A stretch of DNA of 64,000 nucleotides from Oryzomonas sagensis (GTDB lineage Bacteria > Desulfobacterota > Desulfuromonadia > Geobacterales > Pseudopelobacteraceae). A program made the position numbers and the translations under genes. Below, one piece after another: positions 18,951 through 26,374 of this stretch. Below the pieces are notes generated by a model, which was given only the letters and a program-made list of their open reading frames with translations, had not been told where the DNA came from and did not search any database. The DNA lies in the NCBI RefSeq assembly GCF_008802355.1, contig NZ_VZRA01000001.1, forward strand, positions 1,234,525 through 1,298,524. The letters are read 5' to 3'. Position 1 is the stretch's first letter. Each line of letters starts with the position of its first letter.

Positions 18951-19877
18951 ATGGCCATATCGTTTCGACAACTGGAAATATTCGAGAAGGTCGCCCAGAC
19001 CGGGCATGTCACCCGGGCAGGGGAAGAGCTTCTGTTGACCCAATCGGCCATCAGTATGGCCGTGTCGCAGCTTGAGCAGTTCACCGGAGCCCCCCTGTTC
19101 GAACGCTCCGGCCGGAGGTTGATCCTGAATGACCGCGGGCGCTTGCTGCTTGCGGAGGCCGGGGGGATTCTCCAGGCGGTCCGGCGGATGGAACAACTGC
19201 TCCGGAAGGATGGCGGGGAGCTTACCGGCGAATTGCTGGTGGGGGGGAGCACAACCATCGGCAACTACCTGCTCCCGGCGCTCTTGGGCGCTTTTGCCCG
19301 GATGTACCCCAAAACCAGGGTTCAGCTGCGGGTGGGGAACACCCAGCAGGTGGTGAGCTGGATGGAGGAGGGGCGGTTGGACATCGCCTTTATCGAAGGT
19401 CCGTGCCACAGCCGCGGGATGATCGCCACCCCTTGGCGCGACGATGAACTGGTGGTGGTGGCCGGGCCGGAGCATGCCTGGGGCGGGGGACGCAAGGCTA
19501 CGGCGGAGATGCTGGCTTCGGCTCCCTGGGTCATGCGGGAACGGGGTTCGGGAACCCGTGAAGTCTTTGAGACCGCAATGGATAACCTTGGGATCCACTA
19601 TTCCATAGCGCTGGAGCTTGGCCATACCGAGGCGATCAAGAACGGCGTTGCCTCGGGACTTGGGGTGAGCTGCCTTTCGCGCCTGGCCGTCCATCGCGAA
19701 CTCGAGCATGGCTGGCTCGTCCCGATTGCGAGCCCGTTGGCGCTCACACGTTCCCTGGCGCTCATCAGGCGCCGTGAAAGTTTCCGCACGCCGCTGCTAT
19801 CCGCATTCCTCGAGGTCGCGGAGGGGGCGTGGGACGGCGCCGATTCTGCCGGGAGCGCTGCCGCCCTTCCCGGATAG
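18951..19877 (+). CDS. LysR family transcriptional regulator
   Basis: This 308-residue regulator has an N-terminal winged helix-turn-helix (residues 3-62; ISFRQLEIFEKVAQTGHVTRAGEEL split over the first two helices). A periplasmic-binding-like effector domain follows from about residue 90 (LLVGGSTTIGNYLLPALL). The subgroup looks like the CysB/CysL/YeiE type of sulfur or anion regulators, but this is only a resemblance. It is divergent from pal and no obvious target operon is adjacent. No clear ribosome binding site precedes the ATG, so the start is somewhat uncertain. Confidence 0.88.
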   Translation: MAISFRQLEIFEKVAQTGHVTRAGEELLLTQSAISMAVSQLEQFTGAPLFERSGRRLILNDRGRLLLAEAGGILQAVRRMEQLLRKDGGELTGELLVGGSTTIGNYLLPALLGAFARMYPKTRVQLRVGNTQQVVSWMEEGRLDIAFIEGPCHSRGMIATPWRDDELVVVAGPEHAWGGGRKATAEMLASAPWVMRERGSGTREVFETAMDNLGIHYSIALELGHTEAIKNGVASGLGVSCLSRLAVHRELEHGWLVPIASPLALTRSLALIRRRESFRTPLLSAFLEVAEGAWDGADSAGSAAALPG

Positions 19878-19948
19878 CGGGACAGCCCTGTGCGGGGGGC
19901 GTGGTTAACGTTTTGCAAACAAACGGCTCTTTGTGGTATTGTTTTCCC

Positions 19949-20452
19949 ATGAAAAAGATGCTCAACCAAAACGGTTTTACCTTCCTGGCCGCGCTGATGA
20001 TCGTGGTCATCATGGGGATTATGCTCGGTCTTACCGGGCAGCCGTGGAAAACGATCATGAAGCGCGAGCGGGAACAGGAGCTGCTCTTCCGCGGCCTCCA
20101 GATCAGAAGCGCCATTATGGCCTGGAACGCAAAATCTGCAAAAGTGACTCCGCTCAACGACCTGAAAGACCTGTTGCTGGACCCCACTTCCCTGGAGAAG
20201 AAGAAATATCTGCGGCAACTCTATAAAGACCCCATGACCGGCAAGGATTGGACGCTCATTAGAGACAAGACCGGCGTGAAGGGGATTATCGGGGTGGCCA
20301 GCACCAGCAACGATGTGCCGCTCAAGACCTCGTTCTCGGAATACTCCGGCCTCGACACCTTTACCGACAAAAAAAAGTACAGCGAATGGCGTTTCGTGTT
20401 CGGGACCGATCCGGGGCCGGACCTGACGACTATCACCCCCCAGTCCCCGTGA
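19949..20452 (+). CDS. Type II secretion / type IV pilus-like pseudopilin
   Basis: This 167-residue protein has a short basic leader ending in NQNG, then FTFLAALMIVVIMGIMLGL, the prepilin peptidase site and hydrophobic stalk of type IV pilin-like proteins. Residue +5 after the cleavage site is not glutamate (FTFLA), which is atypical and seen in some minor pseudopilins. The C-terminal part contains a KDPMTGKDWTLI-type motif found in general-secretion-like pseudopilins. No other secretion gene is nearby, so it is an orphan. It has its own terminator. Confidence 0.72.
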   Translation: MKKMLNQNGFTFLAALMIVVIMGIMLGLTGQPWKTIMKREREQELLFRGLQIRSAIMAWNAKSAKVTPLNDLKDLLLDPTSLEKKKYLRQLYKDPMTGKDWTLIRDKTGVKGIIGVASTSNDVPLKTSFSEYSGLDTFTDKKKYSEWRFVFGTDPGPDLTTITPQSP

Positions 20453-20507
20453 GGGGCCGCTCGCCGGGGGCGATGCCGGCGTTTTCATGGATATGAAGAT
20501 AATCGGA

Positions 20508-20538
20508 GGGGGGGCGGCGTATGCCGCACCCCCTTTTT
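20508..20538 (+). terminator. Terminator after the pseudopilin gene
   Basis: The stem GGGGGCGGC pairs with GCCG(C)ACCCCC with one bulged A and a 4-base loop, and is followed by five T residues. It is placed 55 bases after the stop. Confidence 0.75.
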
Positions 20539-20567
20539 ATGTTTCAGGCCTGCACCTCGTCATGGCG

Positions 20568-21017
20568 CTATTTATTATGTCCTTTTCCTCTTCCTTTCCC
20601 TTTACCGGGCCCGTCACTCCCCCCGCCATCAGGAGTGCCGGTAAGGGAAAAATCGCCCCGTTTAAGGGCGTGGAACTCTCGTGAACCCGGTTTGATCCCC
20701 ATTTCTTTGGCAATAACGCCCCACCCCTTGCCGCGATTTTTCTGATAGGTGCGGACAACTGCATCAGGAGCCTGCCGGGTCATGTGACCGAGCTGATAGA
20801 CCATGAAGGCATCGGCCGGCTCCTTGACCGTGTTGATTACGGCACTGACCTGGGCCCCGGGGATGCCGAACTGGGTGCTAAGCCTGGCAGTAAAACCGTT
20901 CATATCGGCCTTTGCCTGGATATTGAGGTTGGAAAGAAAACCTTCGAGGCCCCCCGATGCGCCAGCTGGGCTGAATGCGAAAAAAACCGCCACTGCTGCA
21001 AGATAAATCATTTTCAT
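20568..21017 (-). CDS. Exported hypothetical protein, glycine/lysine-rich C-terminus
   Basis: This 149-residue protein has a clear signal peptide (MKMIYLAAVAVFFAFSPAGA) and a helical body. It contains the phrase GKGWGVIAKEMGIKPGS, which resembles exported proteins common in Geobacter-like genomes. The last 20 residues are Gly/Lys-rich. An AAAGGA ribosome binding site lies 8 bases before the ATG. It is 118 bases downstream of the riboswitch-controlled DUF4382 gene on the same strand, so the two could be co-transcribed. The function is unknown. Confidence 0.65.
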   Translation of the reverse strand: MKMIYLAAVAVFFAFSPAGASGGLEGFLSNLNIQAKADMNGFTARLSTQFGIPGAQVSAVINTVKEPADAFMVYQLGHMTRQAPDAVVRTYQKNRGKGWGVIAKEMGIKPGSREFHALKRGDFSLTGTPDGGGSDGPGKGKGRGKGHNK

Positions 21018-21135
21018 TGTGAATTCCTTTCCCCGGCTGATTAGGAGTGGGATGGTCCGGATGAGCTATCGTCATTGCCCCTTGAACGGGGGCCCCCTTC
21101 CGGCAGGCCCCGGCTCACAAAGCGGATTTTCTGCA

Positions 21136-22104
21136 CTACGGCCCGAGCTGGACGAGGCCGTTTGGCGGGACAGCCGTATCAACCCCCCCGGTCACGGTCA
21201 GGAGTGGCGAGGAGTAGAGGTTGAACGTGGGGACCGTCGACAGCGTGTCCCTGAACGCTCGCACGAACACCCGGTAGTGCGCCGAGGGCATGACGGCGCT
21301 GTTGTTCGGCGGCACAAACGCGCTGAAGGCCGTCTTCCAGACGCTCGGGCTGCTGAAGTTGCTGAAGACGACCCCGGAGGTGACCGCGCTCCCGGCGGGG
21401 TCGCGGGGCACAACCGTCACGGTGGCGCTCGACCACGGAGCGAACTGCGGCGAGCGGATCGTTCCCGATAGTGAACCGGCATTGGTCAGGGCGTTGAAAA
21501 CCTGGATGATGCGGACGCCGGTCGGTTTGAGGTTGATATTACCTGAATTTCCCGCAAAGACAATCGCTTCATTCGGGTTGAAGTCGAGGACGACGGTATT
21601 CAGGGCCCCTGCCGTTACCGTGAAGTTGCCCTTGATCTTGAGCCCGCTCTCCTGGGCGCTCGGTGTGGTCAGGGGAAGCTTCTGGGCGGGGGCGGCCGAC
21701 AGGGTGACATAGTTGTTGAGCGTCGGGCTGTTGGGCGCCAGTATGAGGCGGACCTGGCTGTAGCTGCCGGCGGGGATTGCGGTGGTCCCCAGGATCTGCG
21801 GCAGGAAATGCAGGTTGAGGATGTCGACGCCTACGCCTCCCGGGAAGGCGGCGATCACCGGCAGGGCGGGATCGTTATCCGCCAGGCCTTCCTTGCCGGT
21901 CGGGACAACCACCACCTTGTCGATCGTCAAATGGACACTGTCCAAATTCGGGAAGGCGGGGCTGTCCGTGATCCCGACCCGGAGCGTCCCCGTGTTGGCG
22001 GATGTGGAACCGTCTCCGCTGCATCCCTGCATCTGCCCAAGCCCCAGAAAAGCCGCTGCAAGAAGAACCGACGATACAAGGCGCGTTAGGGAATTCTTAT
22101 TCAT
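21136..22104 (-). CDS. DUF4382-type lipoprotein under riboswitch control
   Basis: This 322-residue exported protein has a signal sequence ending in MQGC (C28), which looks like a lipobox, followed by a Gly/Ser/Thr linker. The region from GTLRVGITDSPA through VHLTIDKVVV matches the DUF4382 beta-sandwich fold, and NLKPTGVRIIQVF ends it. The remaining 110 residues look like a second carboxypeptidase-regulatory-like beta domain (LSGTIRSP onward). It is probably surface- or periplasm-facing. Its mRNA leader carries a GEMM-I riboswitch, which links it to cyclic dinucleotide signalling. A GGAGGAC ribosome binding site precedes the ATG. Confidence 0.75.
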   Translation of the reverse strand: MNKNSLTRLVSSVLLAAAFLGLGQMQGCSGDGSTSANTGTLRVGITDSPAFPNLDSVHLTIDKVVVVPTGKEGLADNDPALPVIAAFPGGVGVDILNLHFLPQILGTTAIPAGSYSQVRLILAPNSPTLNNYVTLSAAPAQKLPLTTPSAQESGLKIKGNFTVTAGALNTVVLDFNPNEAIVFAGNSGNINLKPTGVRIIQVFNALTNAGSLSGTIRSPQFAPWSSATVTVVPRDPAGSAVTSGVVFSNFSSPSVWKTAFSAFVPPNNSAVMPSAHYRVFVRAFRDTLSTVPTFNLYSSPLLTVTGGVDTAVPPNGLVQLGP

Positions 22105-22148
22105 GGCTGTCGTCCTCCGTACTGTTTTTGACGTCTGAAGACCATACG

Positions 22149-22253
22149 AAAAAAGCCGGGTTGCCAATATCGCGTGATATTTCGGCAACCCGGCTGTCTC
22201 GGTAAGACCCTTGGGCTTTCCGCCCCATCCTCGCGGATGGTTGAGTAGTATCG
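22149..22253 (-). promoter_or_regulatory. GEMM-I riboswitch, probably cGAMP type, with overlapping terminator
   Basis: Read on the - strand, the aptamer (22253 to 22181) shows the GEMM-I landmarks: ACUCAACC, a GAGGAUGG hairpin, GGGGCGGAAAGCC and AGCCGGGUUGCCGA. By eye alignment to the Vibrio Vc2 aptamer, the base equivalent to G20 is A. The pair 21-46 is C-G instead of G-C, as in the cGAMP-responsive Geobacter subclass. The 3' side of the aptamer (AGCCGGGUUGCC) also forms the left arm of a terminator hairpin (22195 to 22154) followed by six U residues. Ligand binding should therefore prevent termination and switch on the DUF4382 gene. Confidence 0.88.
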
Positions 22254-22358
22254 TCTATCTCGAATATGGGAATAATTTTACACGATGAAATGGAAAAGTC
22301 AAAAAAATACATCCCGTTGTCTTCACAGGTCGATGCCCCTGGAGCCGCACCGGGCAGT

Positions 22359-23984
22359 TTACCGCGTTTCGTACTCCTTGAGCTTCCGGTAGAGCGTGGC
22401 CAGGCCGATATTCAGTTCCTCCGCGGCCCGTGCCTTGTTGTCGCCAACGGCGTGCAGCACCCCCAGGATATAGTCACGCTCTATTTCATCCAGAGGACGG
22501 ATGCAGCCCGAGACCACCGGTTTCAATGACAGGGCCCGCAACTCGCATGGCAGGTCGGCGATGTCGATTTGATTGCCCTGGCACAAGGCAACGGCATACT
22601 CGACGGCGTTCTGCAGTTCCCGGACATTGCCCGGCCATTCGTAACGGAGCAGCTGAGCGGCGGCGCTCGGAGTGAACCCGGTTATGTCGCACCCTTGATT
22701 GCGAGTGATCTTATTGAGGTAAAAACGCGCCAAGGGAAGGATGTCTTCAGAGCGCTCGCGCAGTGGGGGAACCCGCACCTCGATCACTCTCAGGCGATAG
22801 TAAAGATCCTGGCGGAAATGCCCGGCGTTCAGCTCGTCGGTCAGGTTGCGATTCGTGGCGGCCACGACCCGCACGTCGATGGCGCGGGACCTGTTCTCGC
22901 CTACCCGCCGCACCTCCCGCTCCTGGAGGGCGCGCAGCAGCTTGACCTGCATGGCCGGGGACACCTCGCCGATCTCATCCAGGAACAGCGTGCCGCCGGT
23001 AGCCGCCTCGAAGAGCCCCAGACGGTCCTTGTCCGCCCCGGTAAATGCCCCCTTCGCATGGCCGAACAGCTCGCTCTCCAGCAGCGTTTCCGTGAGCGCG
23101 CCGCAGTTTACGGCCACAAATGGCCGGGATACCCGCGCCGATTGGTCATGTATGAAACGGGCCATGCGCTCCTTGCCGACGCCGCTATCCCCGGTTATGA
23201 GCACCGAAGAGTCGACCTTGGCGACACGCCGGGCGATGTCCACCACATCCCGCATCGCCTGGCTCCGGGCCATGATGAACGGGGAGGTGTCTTCCACGCC
23301 CTCGAGAAACTCGAGCTGCTCTTGCCGCCTCTTCAGTCGTTTTTCCGTACAACGCAGTTTGTCGCTCAACTCCTTCAAGATTGCCGAAGAGGATTCCATC
23401 CGATAATAGAGAAGATGGGGTTCGATCTCCGCCCCCCATTTTTCTTTGAAACGCCCCACAACGTGGCATGTGGCATCCCCCTTGCCGCAGCACCGGTCTT
23501 CGATGAAATACACCTCCCGGCCTTCTATATGGGACACAAACCCGCTGGCGTAGCCGACCAGCGTCCAGCAAACCGGTTCCTCCGCCCGCCCGATATGCAG
23601 AAGGTGCTGCTCGGCTTCGTAGCTGTCATCCCATGTCGAGTCGACCAGCGGTTCGTCGCCTTCCCCATTGGTTCGTATGTTGAGCGTGACATTGACCAGG
23701 CCTGTCAATGAATGGAACTTCGGTCCCGCTTTTCCCCGTGCATCCCGCCATACCTCCGGGAAGGTCGATTGGATGTTCTCGGCAGCCCGCCAGCCGTAGG
23801 CATAGCCGAAGCGGGTGAGAATGCTCCGCGCGGCGAACGTTCCCAAGGTATCGATCAGTTCCTTGCGGAGCAGTCCCATGGCGGCAGCATCGAACAGAAG
23901 CGCCCTTTGTCCCATGAGCTGTATCACCCCGCCCTTGGGGTCGAACGAAAGCAGCTCACGCAGGTCCAGACTCTCAATCTTCAT
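22359..23984 (-). CDS. XylR/DmpR-type sigma-54-dependent activator
   Basis: This 541-residue regulator has an XylR_N-type effector domain (about 10-115) and a V4R domain. V4R shows CWTLVGYASGF and CCGKGDATCHVVGR; C139, C165, C166 and C173 are candidate zinc ligands. A linker (195-235) leads to a AAA+ domain with Walker A GDSGVGKE (265-272), the sigma-54 contact loop GAFTGA (312-317) and Walker B GTLFLDEIGE. A Fis-type helix-turn-helix occupies about 495-540. Known members sense small aromatic compounds directly. It is divergent from the cytochrome-flavoprotein-porin genes, whose promoter is of sigma-54 type. Confidence 0.93.
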   Translation of the reverse strand: MKIESLDLRELLSFDPKGGVIQLMGQRALLFDAAAMGLLRKELIDTLGTFAARSILTRFGYAYGWRAAENIQSTFPEVWRDARGKAGPKFHSLTGLVNVTLNIRTNGEGDEPLVDSTWDDSYEAEQHLLHIGRAEEPVCWTLVGYASGFVSHIEGREVYFIEDRCCGKGDATCHVVGRFKEKWGAEIEPHLLYYRMESSSAILKELSDKLRCTEKRLKRRQEQLEFLEGVEDTSPFIMARSQAMRDVVDIARRVAKVDSSVLITGDSGVGKERMARFIHDQSARVSRPFVAVNCGALTETLLESELFGHAKGAFTGADKDRLGLFEAATGGTLFLDEIGEVSPAMQVKLLRALQEREVRRVGENRSRAIDVRVVAATNRNLTDELNAGHFRQDLYYRLRVIEVRVPPLRERSEDILPLARFYLNKITRNQGCDITGFTPSAAAQLLRYEWPGNVRELQNAVEYAVALCQGNQIDIADLPCELRALSLKPVVSGCIRPLDEIERDYILGVLHAVGDNKARAAEELNIGLATLYRKLKEYETR

Positions 23985-24070
23985 GGCGCCCCCCCACGTT
24001 TTTTCATAATGATAAACCCTGTATCAAAACGAGAAACCCCTGTCTATGTATACATTTACAAAGTCAATAA

Positions 24071-24083
24071 TAACAGATTGTTA
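24071..24083. promoter_or_regulatory. Palindrome TAACA-GAT-TGTTA in the divergent region
   Basis: This 5+3+5 perfect palindrome is centred about 23 bases upstream of the -24 element and about 90 bases upstream of the activator start. An ATGTATACAT palindrome also occurs near 24045-24054. Either could be an activator site or an autoregulatory operator. The first is close to the promoter for a classical enhancer. Confidence 0.3.
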
Positions 24084-24098
24084 CATTTTTCTAACAAA

Positions 24099-24114
24099 TG
24101 GCATGGCGGATGCT
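24099..24114 (+). promoter_or_regulatory. Sigma-54 (-24/-12) promoter
   Basis: TGGCATGGCGGATGCT has the invariant GG (24100-24101) and GC (24112-24113) spaced by exactly 10 bases, close to the consensus TGGCACG-N4-TTGCA. It faces the cytochrome gene, whose start is about 110 bases downstream, and it lies beside a sigma-54-dependent activator gene. Confidence 0.75.
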
Positions 24115-24223
24115 ACATCCGTGTGACGACCAGAAACCAACGCTAGGAGCACGCGTACGGCGGATAACCATCCCGCAACCGCCGCAACGGTTGGGAGCCA
24201 TTACGACAAAGGAGGTGAAGGGG

Positions 24224-24571
24224 ATGAACAAACTGAAACTGGGAACATGCGCTGCTGCGCTTATCGCGGGCGTTATCCTCATGTCGGCCGGTGCGCAAGC
24301 GCACGAACTTTCCGGCAAGCATGCCAGGGAGGGGCTGAAATGCGTCGATTGCCACAAGGTGGACAAGCCGGTCTCGGCAGCGGCGCCGGATGCCTGCATG
24401 GAGTGCCATGGCGATTACGGCAAGGTTGCAGCCCTGACCAAGTCCTTGCACGCCAATCCGCACGATTCCCACCTGGGACGACTCGCCTGTACCAAGTGCC
24501 ACGGCATACACAAACCGAGCGAGATCGTATGCCTGGAGTGTCATAGCGAGTTTGAGTTCAAACTAAAATAA
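24224..24571 (+). CDS. Periplasmic tetraheme cytochrome c (flavocytochrome-type electron donor)
   Basis: This 115-residue exported cytochrome has a signal peptide ending AGAQA. Four CXXCH haem sites follow (C40-H44, C58-H62, C89-H93, C103-H107). The small size and spacing resemble the tetraheme domain of Shewanella flavocytochrome c fumarate reductase, encoded here as a separate subunit. It likely passes electrons from a quinol-linked cytochrome to the flavoprotein encoded 125 bases downstream. An AAAGGAGG ribosome binding site decides the start. A separate cytochrome and flavoprotein also occur in the methacrylate reductase of G. sulfurreducens AM-1. Confidence 0.92.
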   Translation: MNKLKLGTCAAALIAGVILMSAGAQAHELSGKHAREGLKCVDCHKVDKPVSAAAPDACMECHGDYGKVAALTKSLHANPHDSHLGRLACTKCHGIHKPSEIVCLECHSEFEFKLK

Positions 24572-24696
24572 TAAACTATTAATTATCGTATTCCAAATTA
24601 TTTGATCGTGTTCGAGATGGCTGGTGCGGAATTCGAGGTGAAGACAAGAGATCAGGGTGCCCTAAGGGGCATACCACACCACACGAGGAGGAAGCA

Positions 24697-26235
24697 ATGA
24701 AGAGGTTTTGCGGAAAGATTGGCTTGGCGCTGGCACTGGTGACGGCCATGGCGGTACCGGCTCTGGCGGAAAAAACCATGGACACCGATGTTGCCATCAT
24801 CGGAGCAGGCACATCGGGCCTGGCCGCCGCCGTCCAGGCACTGCAGGGCGGGGCCAAGGTCATTGTCCTTGAGAAGCAGCCCAAGGTCGGCGGGACCGGC
24901 AGCTTCTGCGAAGGGGTCTTCGCAGCAGAGAGCAAGATTCAGAAACGTATCGGCATTGACGTGTCCAAATCCTTCGCCTTCAAACTCATCATGAATTACA
25001 GCCACTGGAAGGCGAACGGCGCGCTGGCCAAGGCCTTTGTGGACAAGTCGGCCGAAACCATCGACTGGCTCGATGACCTGGGTGTCAAGATCGAGTATGT
25101 GGGGGTTGGCGGTTTCGGCGGTCCTCTGACCTGGCATGTCATCGCCCCCGGCCCGGACCTGGTCAAAGATCCGCGCGATTTCCATTGCCAGAGGATGATC
25201 AACGTCTTCAACAAATACGTCCTCGACCATGGCGGCAAGATCCTCCTTGAGACCCCCGGCACGGAGCTTATCTCCGAGAATGGCAAGGTCGTCGGCGTCG
25301 TAGCCAAGGATAAATCCGGCGAAAAGATCAGAATCAACGCCAAAGCGGTTGTGGTCGCTACCGGCGGTTTCGCCAACAACAAGGAGATGATGAAGAAATA
25401 TGTGAAAGATTATCCTGACGTCATCCCGGTTGGGCAAATAGGCAAAGACGGCGACGGCATCAGGATGGCCGAAGCGGTTGGCGCCTCCCTCGAAGGCATG
25501 TCCACCGTCCAGGCGTACCGCCCCGGACTGGCCGGCTTCCACCCGGCTGACCAGATGATCGCCCTGGCGGTTCAGCCCTATTTTTGGGTGACCCCACGCG
25601 GCGAACGCTACACCGACGAATCCAGCATCGAATACTGGCCCTATGCCGGGAATGCGCTGACCAGGGTCGGCGGCACGACATACGCCATCTACGACGATGC
25701 CACCCGGAAGTTTGCCGTTGAAAAGGGCATTGAAATGCCCCTGGGCGAATGGGTTCTCCAGGGGACCAAGCTTACCAAGTGGGAAGATGCCTTCAACAAG
25801 GAACTGGCCCGCAAGCGGGGCAATGTTTTCAAGGCCACTACCATCGAAGACCTTGCCAAGCAACTCGGCATGGACGCGGCCGTCCTGAAAGCCAGCGTCG
25901 AGAAGATGAACAAGGCCGCCGCAACCCGTGAGGATACCGAATTCAACAAGCAGGCCAAGTTCCTCCGCCCGGTCGCCACTCCGCCCTTCTATGCAACCAA
26001 ACTCCTGCCCCGCCACCTTGGTACGCTGGGCGGCGTCAAGGTGACGGCCGAGGCTGAAGCCGTCAACACCAAGGGCGTCCCCATCCCCGGTCTGTACGCC
26101 GTCGGCACCGATTCCGGCGGTATGTACGGCGACAGCTATGACCTGCTGCTCGGCGGCGGCACCGCCGGCTATGCCATCAATTCCGGTCGGATCGCTGCTG
26201 AAAATGCCCTGAAATACGCAGGTATCACCAAATAA
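24697..26235 (+). CDS. Exported FAD-dependent reductase, fumarate-reductase-like, substrate unknown
   Basis: This 512-residue flavoprotein has a signal peptide ending PALA (cleavage near residue 24), dinucleotide-binding VAIIGAGTSGLAAA (32-45), VVVATGGFANN and the C-terminal FAD segment GLYAVG to SGRIAAENA. It belongs to the FAD_binding_2 group of FccA, UrdA and methacrylate reductases. The substrate site differs. The TTRD-type proton-donor arginine is replaced around SSIEYWPY (309-316), and the second arginine (NRLGGNA in FccA) is replaced by DSYDLLLGGG (479-488). A histidine (H440, RHLGTLGG) is kept. It should act in the periplasm with the tetraheme cytochrome. A non-dicarboxylate alkene substrate is an inference. 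Confidence 0.9.
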   Translation: MKRFCGKIGLALALVTAMAVPALAEKTMDTDVAIIGAGTSGLAAAVQALQGGAKVIVLEKQPKVGGTGSFCEGVFAAESKIQKRIGIDVSKSFAFKLIMNYSHWKANGALAKAFVDKSAETIDWLDDLGVKIEYVGVGGFGGPLTWHVIAPGPDLVKDPRDFHCQRMINVFNKYVLDHGGKILLETPGTELISENGKVVGVVAKDKSGEKIRINAKAVVVATGGFANNKEMMKKYVKDYPDVIPVGQIGKDGDGIRMAEAVGASLEGMSTVQAYRPGLAGFHPADQMIALAVQPYFWVTPRGERYTDESSIEYWPYAGNALTRVGGTTYAIYDDATRKFAVEKGIEMPLGEWVLQGTKLTKWEDAFNKELARKRGNVFKATTIEDLAKQLGMDAAVLKASVEKMNKAAATREDTEFNKQAKFLRPVATPPFYATKLLPRHLGTLGGVKVTAEAEAVNTKGVPIPGLYAVGTDSGGMYGDSYDLLLGGGTAGYAINSGRIAAENALKYAGITK

Positions 26236-26247
26236 CGCTTCTGCTTC

Positions 26248-26281
26248 GGCTCCCCCTTCCCACTGGGGGAAGAGGGGAGCC
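26248..26281 (+). terminator. Stable intercistronic hairpin
   Basis: GGCTCCCC and CTTCCC pair with GGGAAG and GGGGAGCC to form a 14-bp stem with one bulge. It lacks a T run, so it may act as an mRNA stabiliser or a partial attenuator between the flavoprotein and porin genes. Confidence 0.45.
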
Positions 26282-26374
26282 TGAGCGGGCGGCATGGATT
26301 GTCTGTGTTGCATATTACCCGTGTAGACCCAATTGGCGCCAGCCAATCGGTAAAATGAGCATAAGGAGACACGC

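Noticed and set aside
24224-26235. Simple annotation as fumarate reductase (FccA type)
   Set aside because: The flavoprotein lacks the proton-donor and carboxylate-binding arginines by eye alignment, so a fumarate substrate is not supported.
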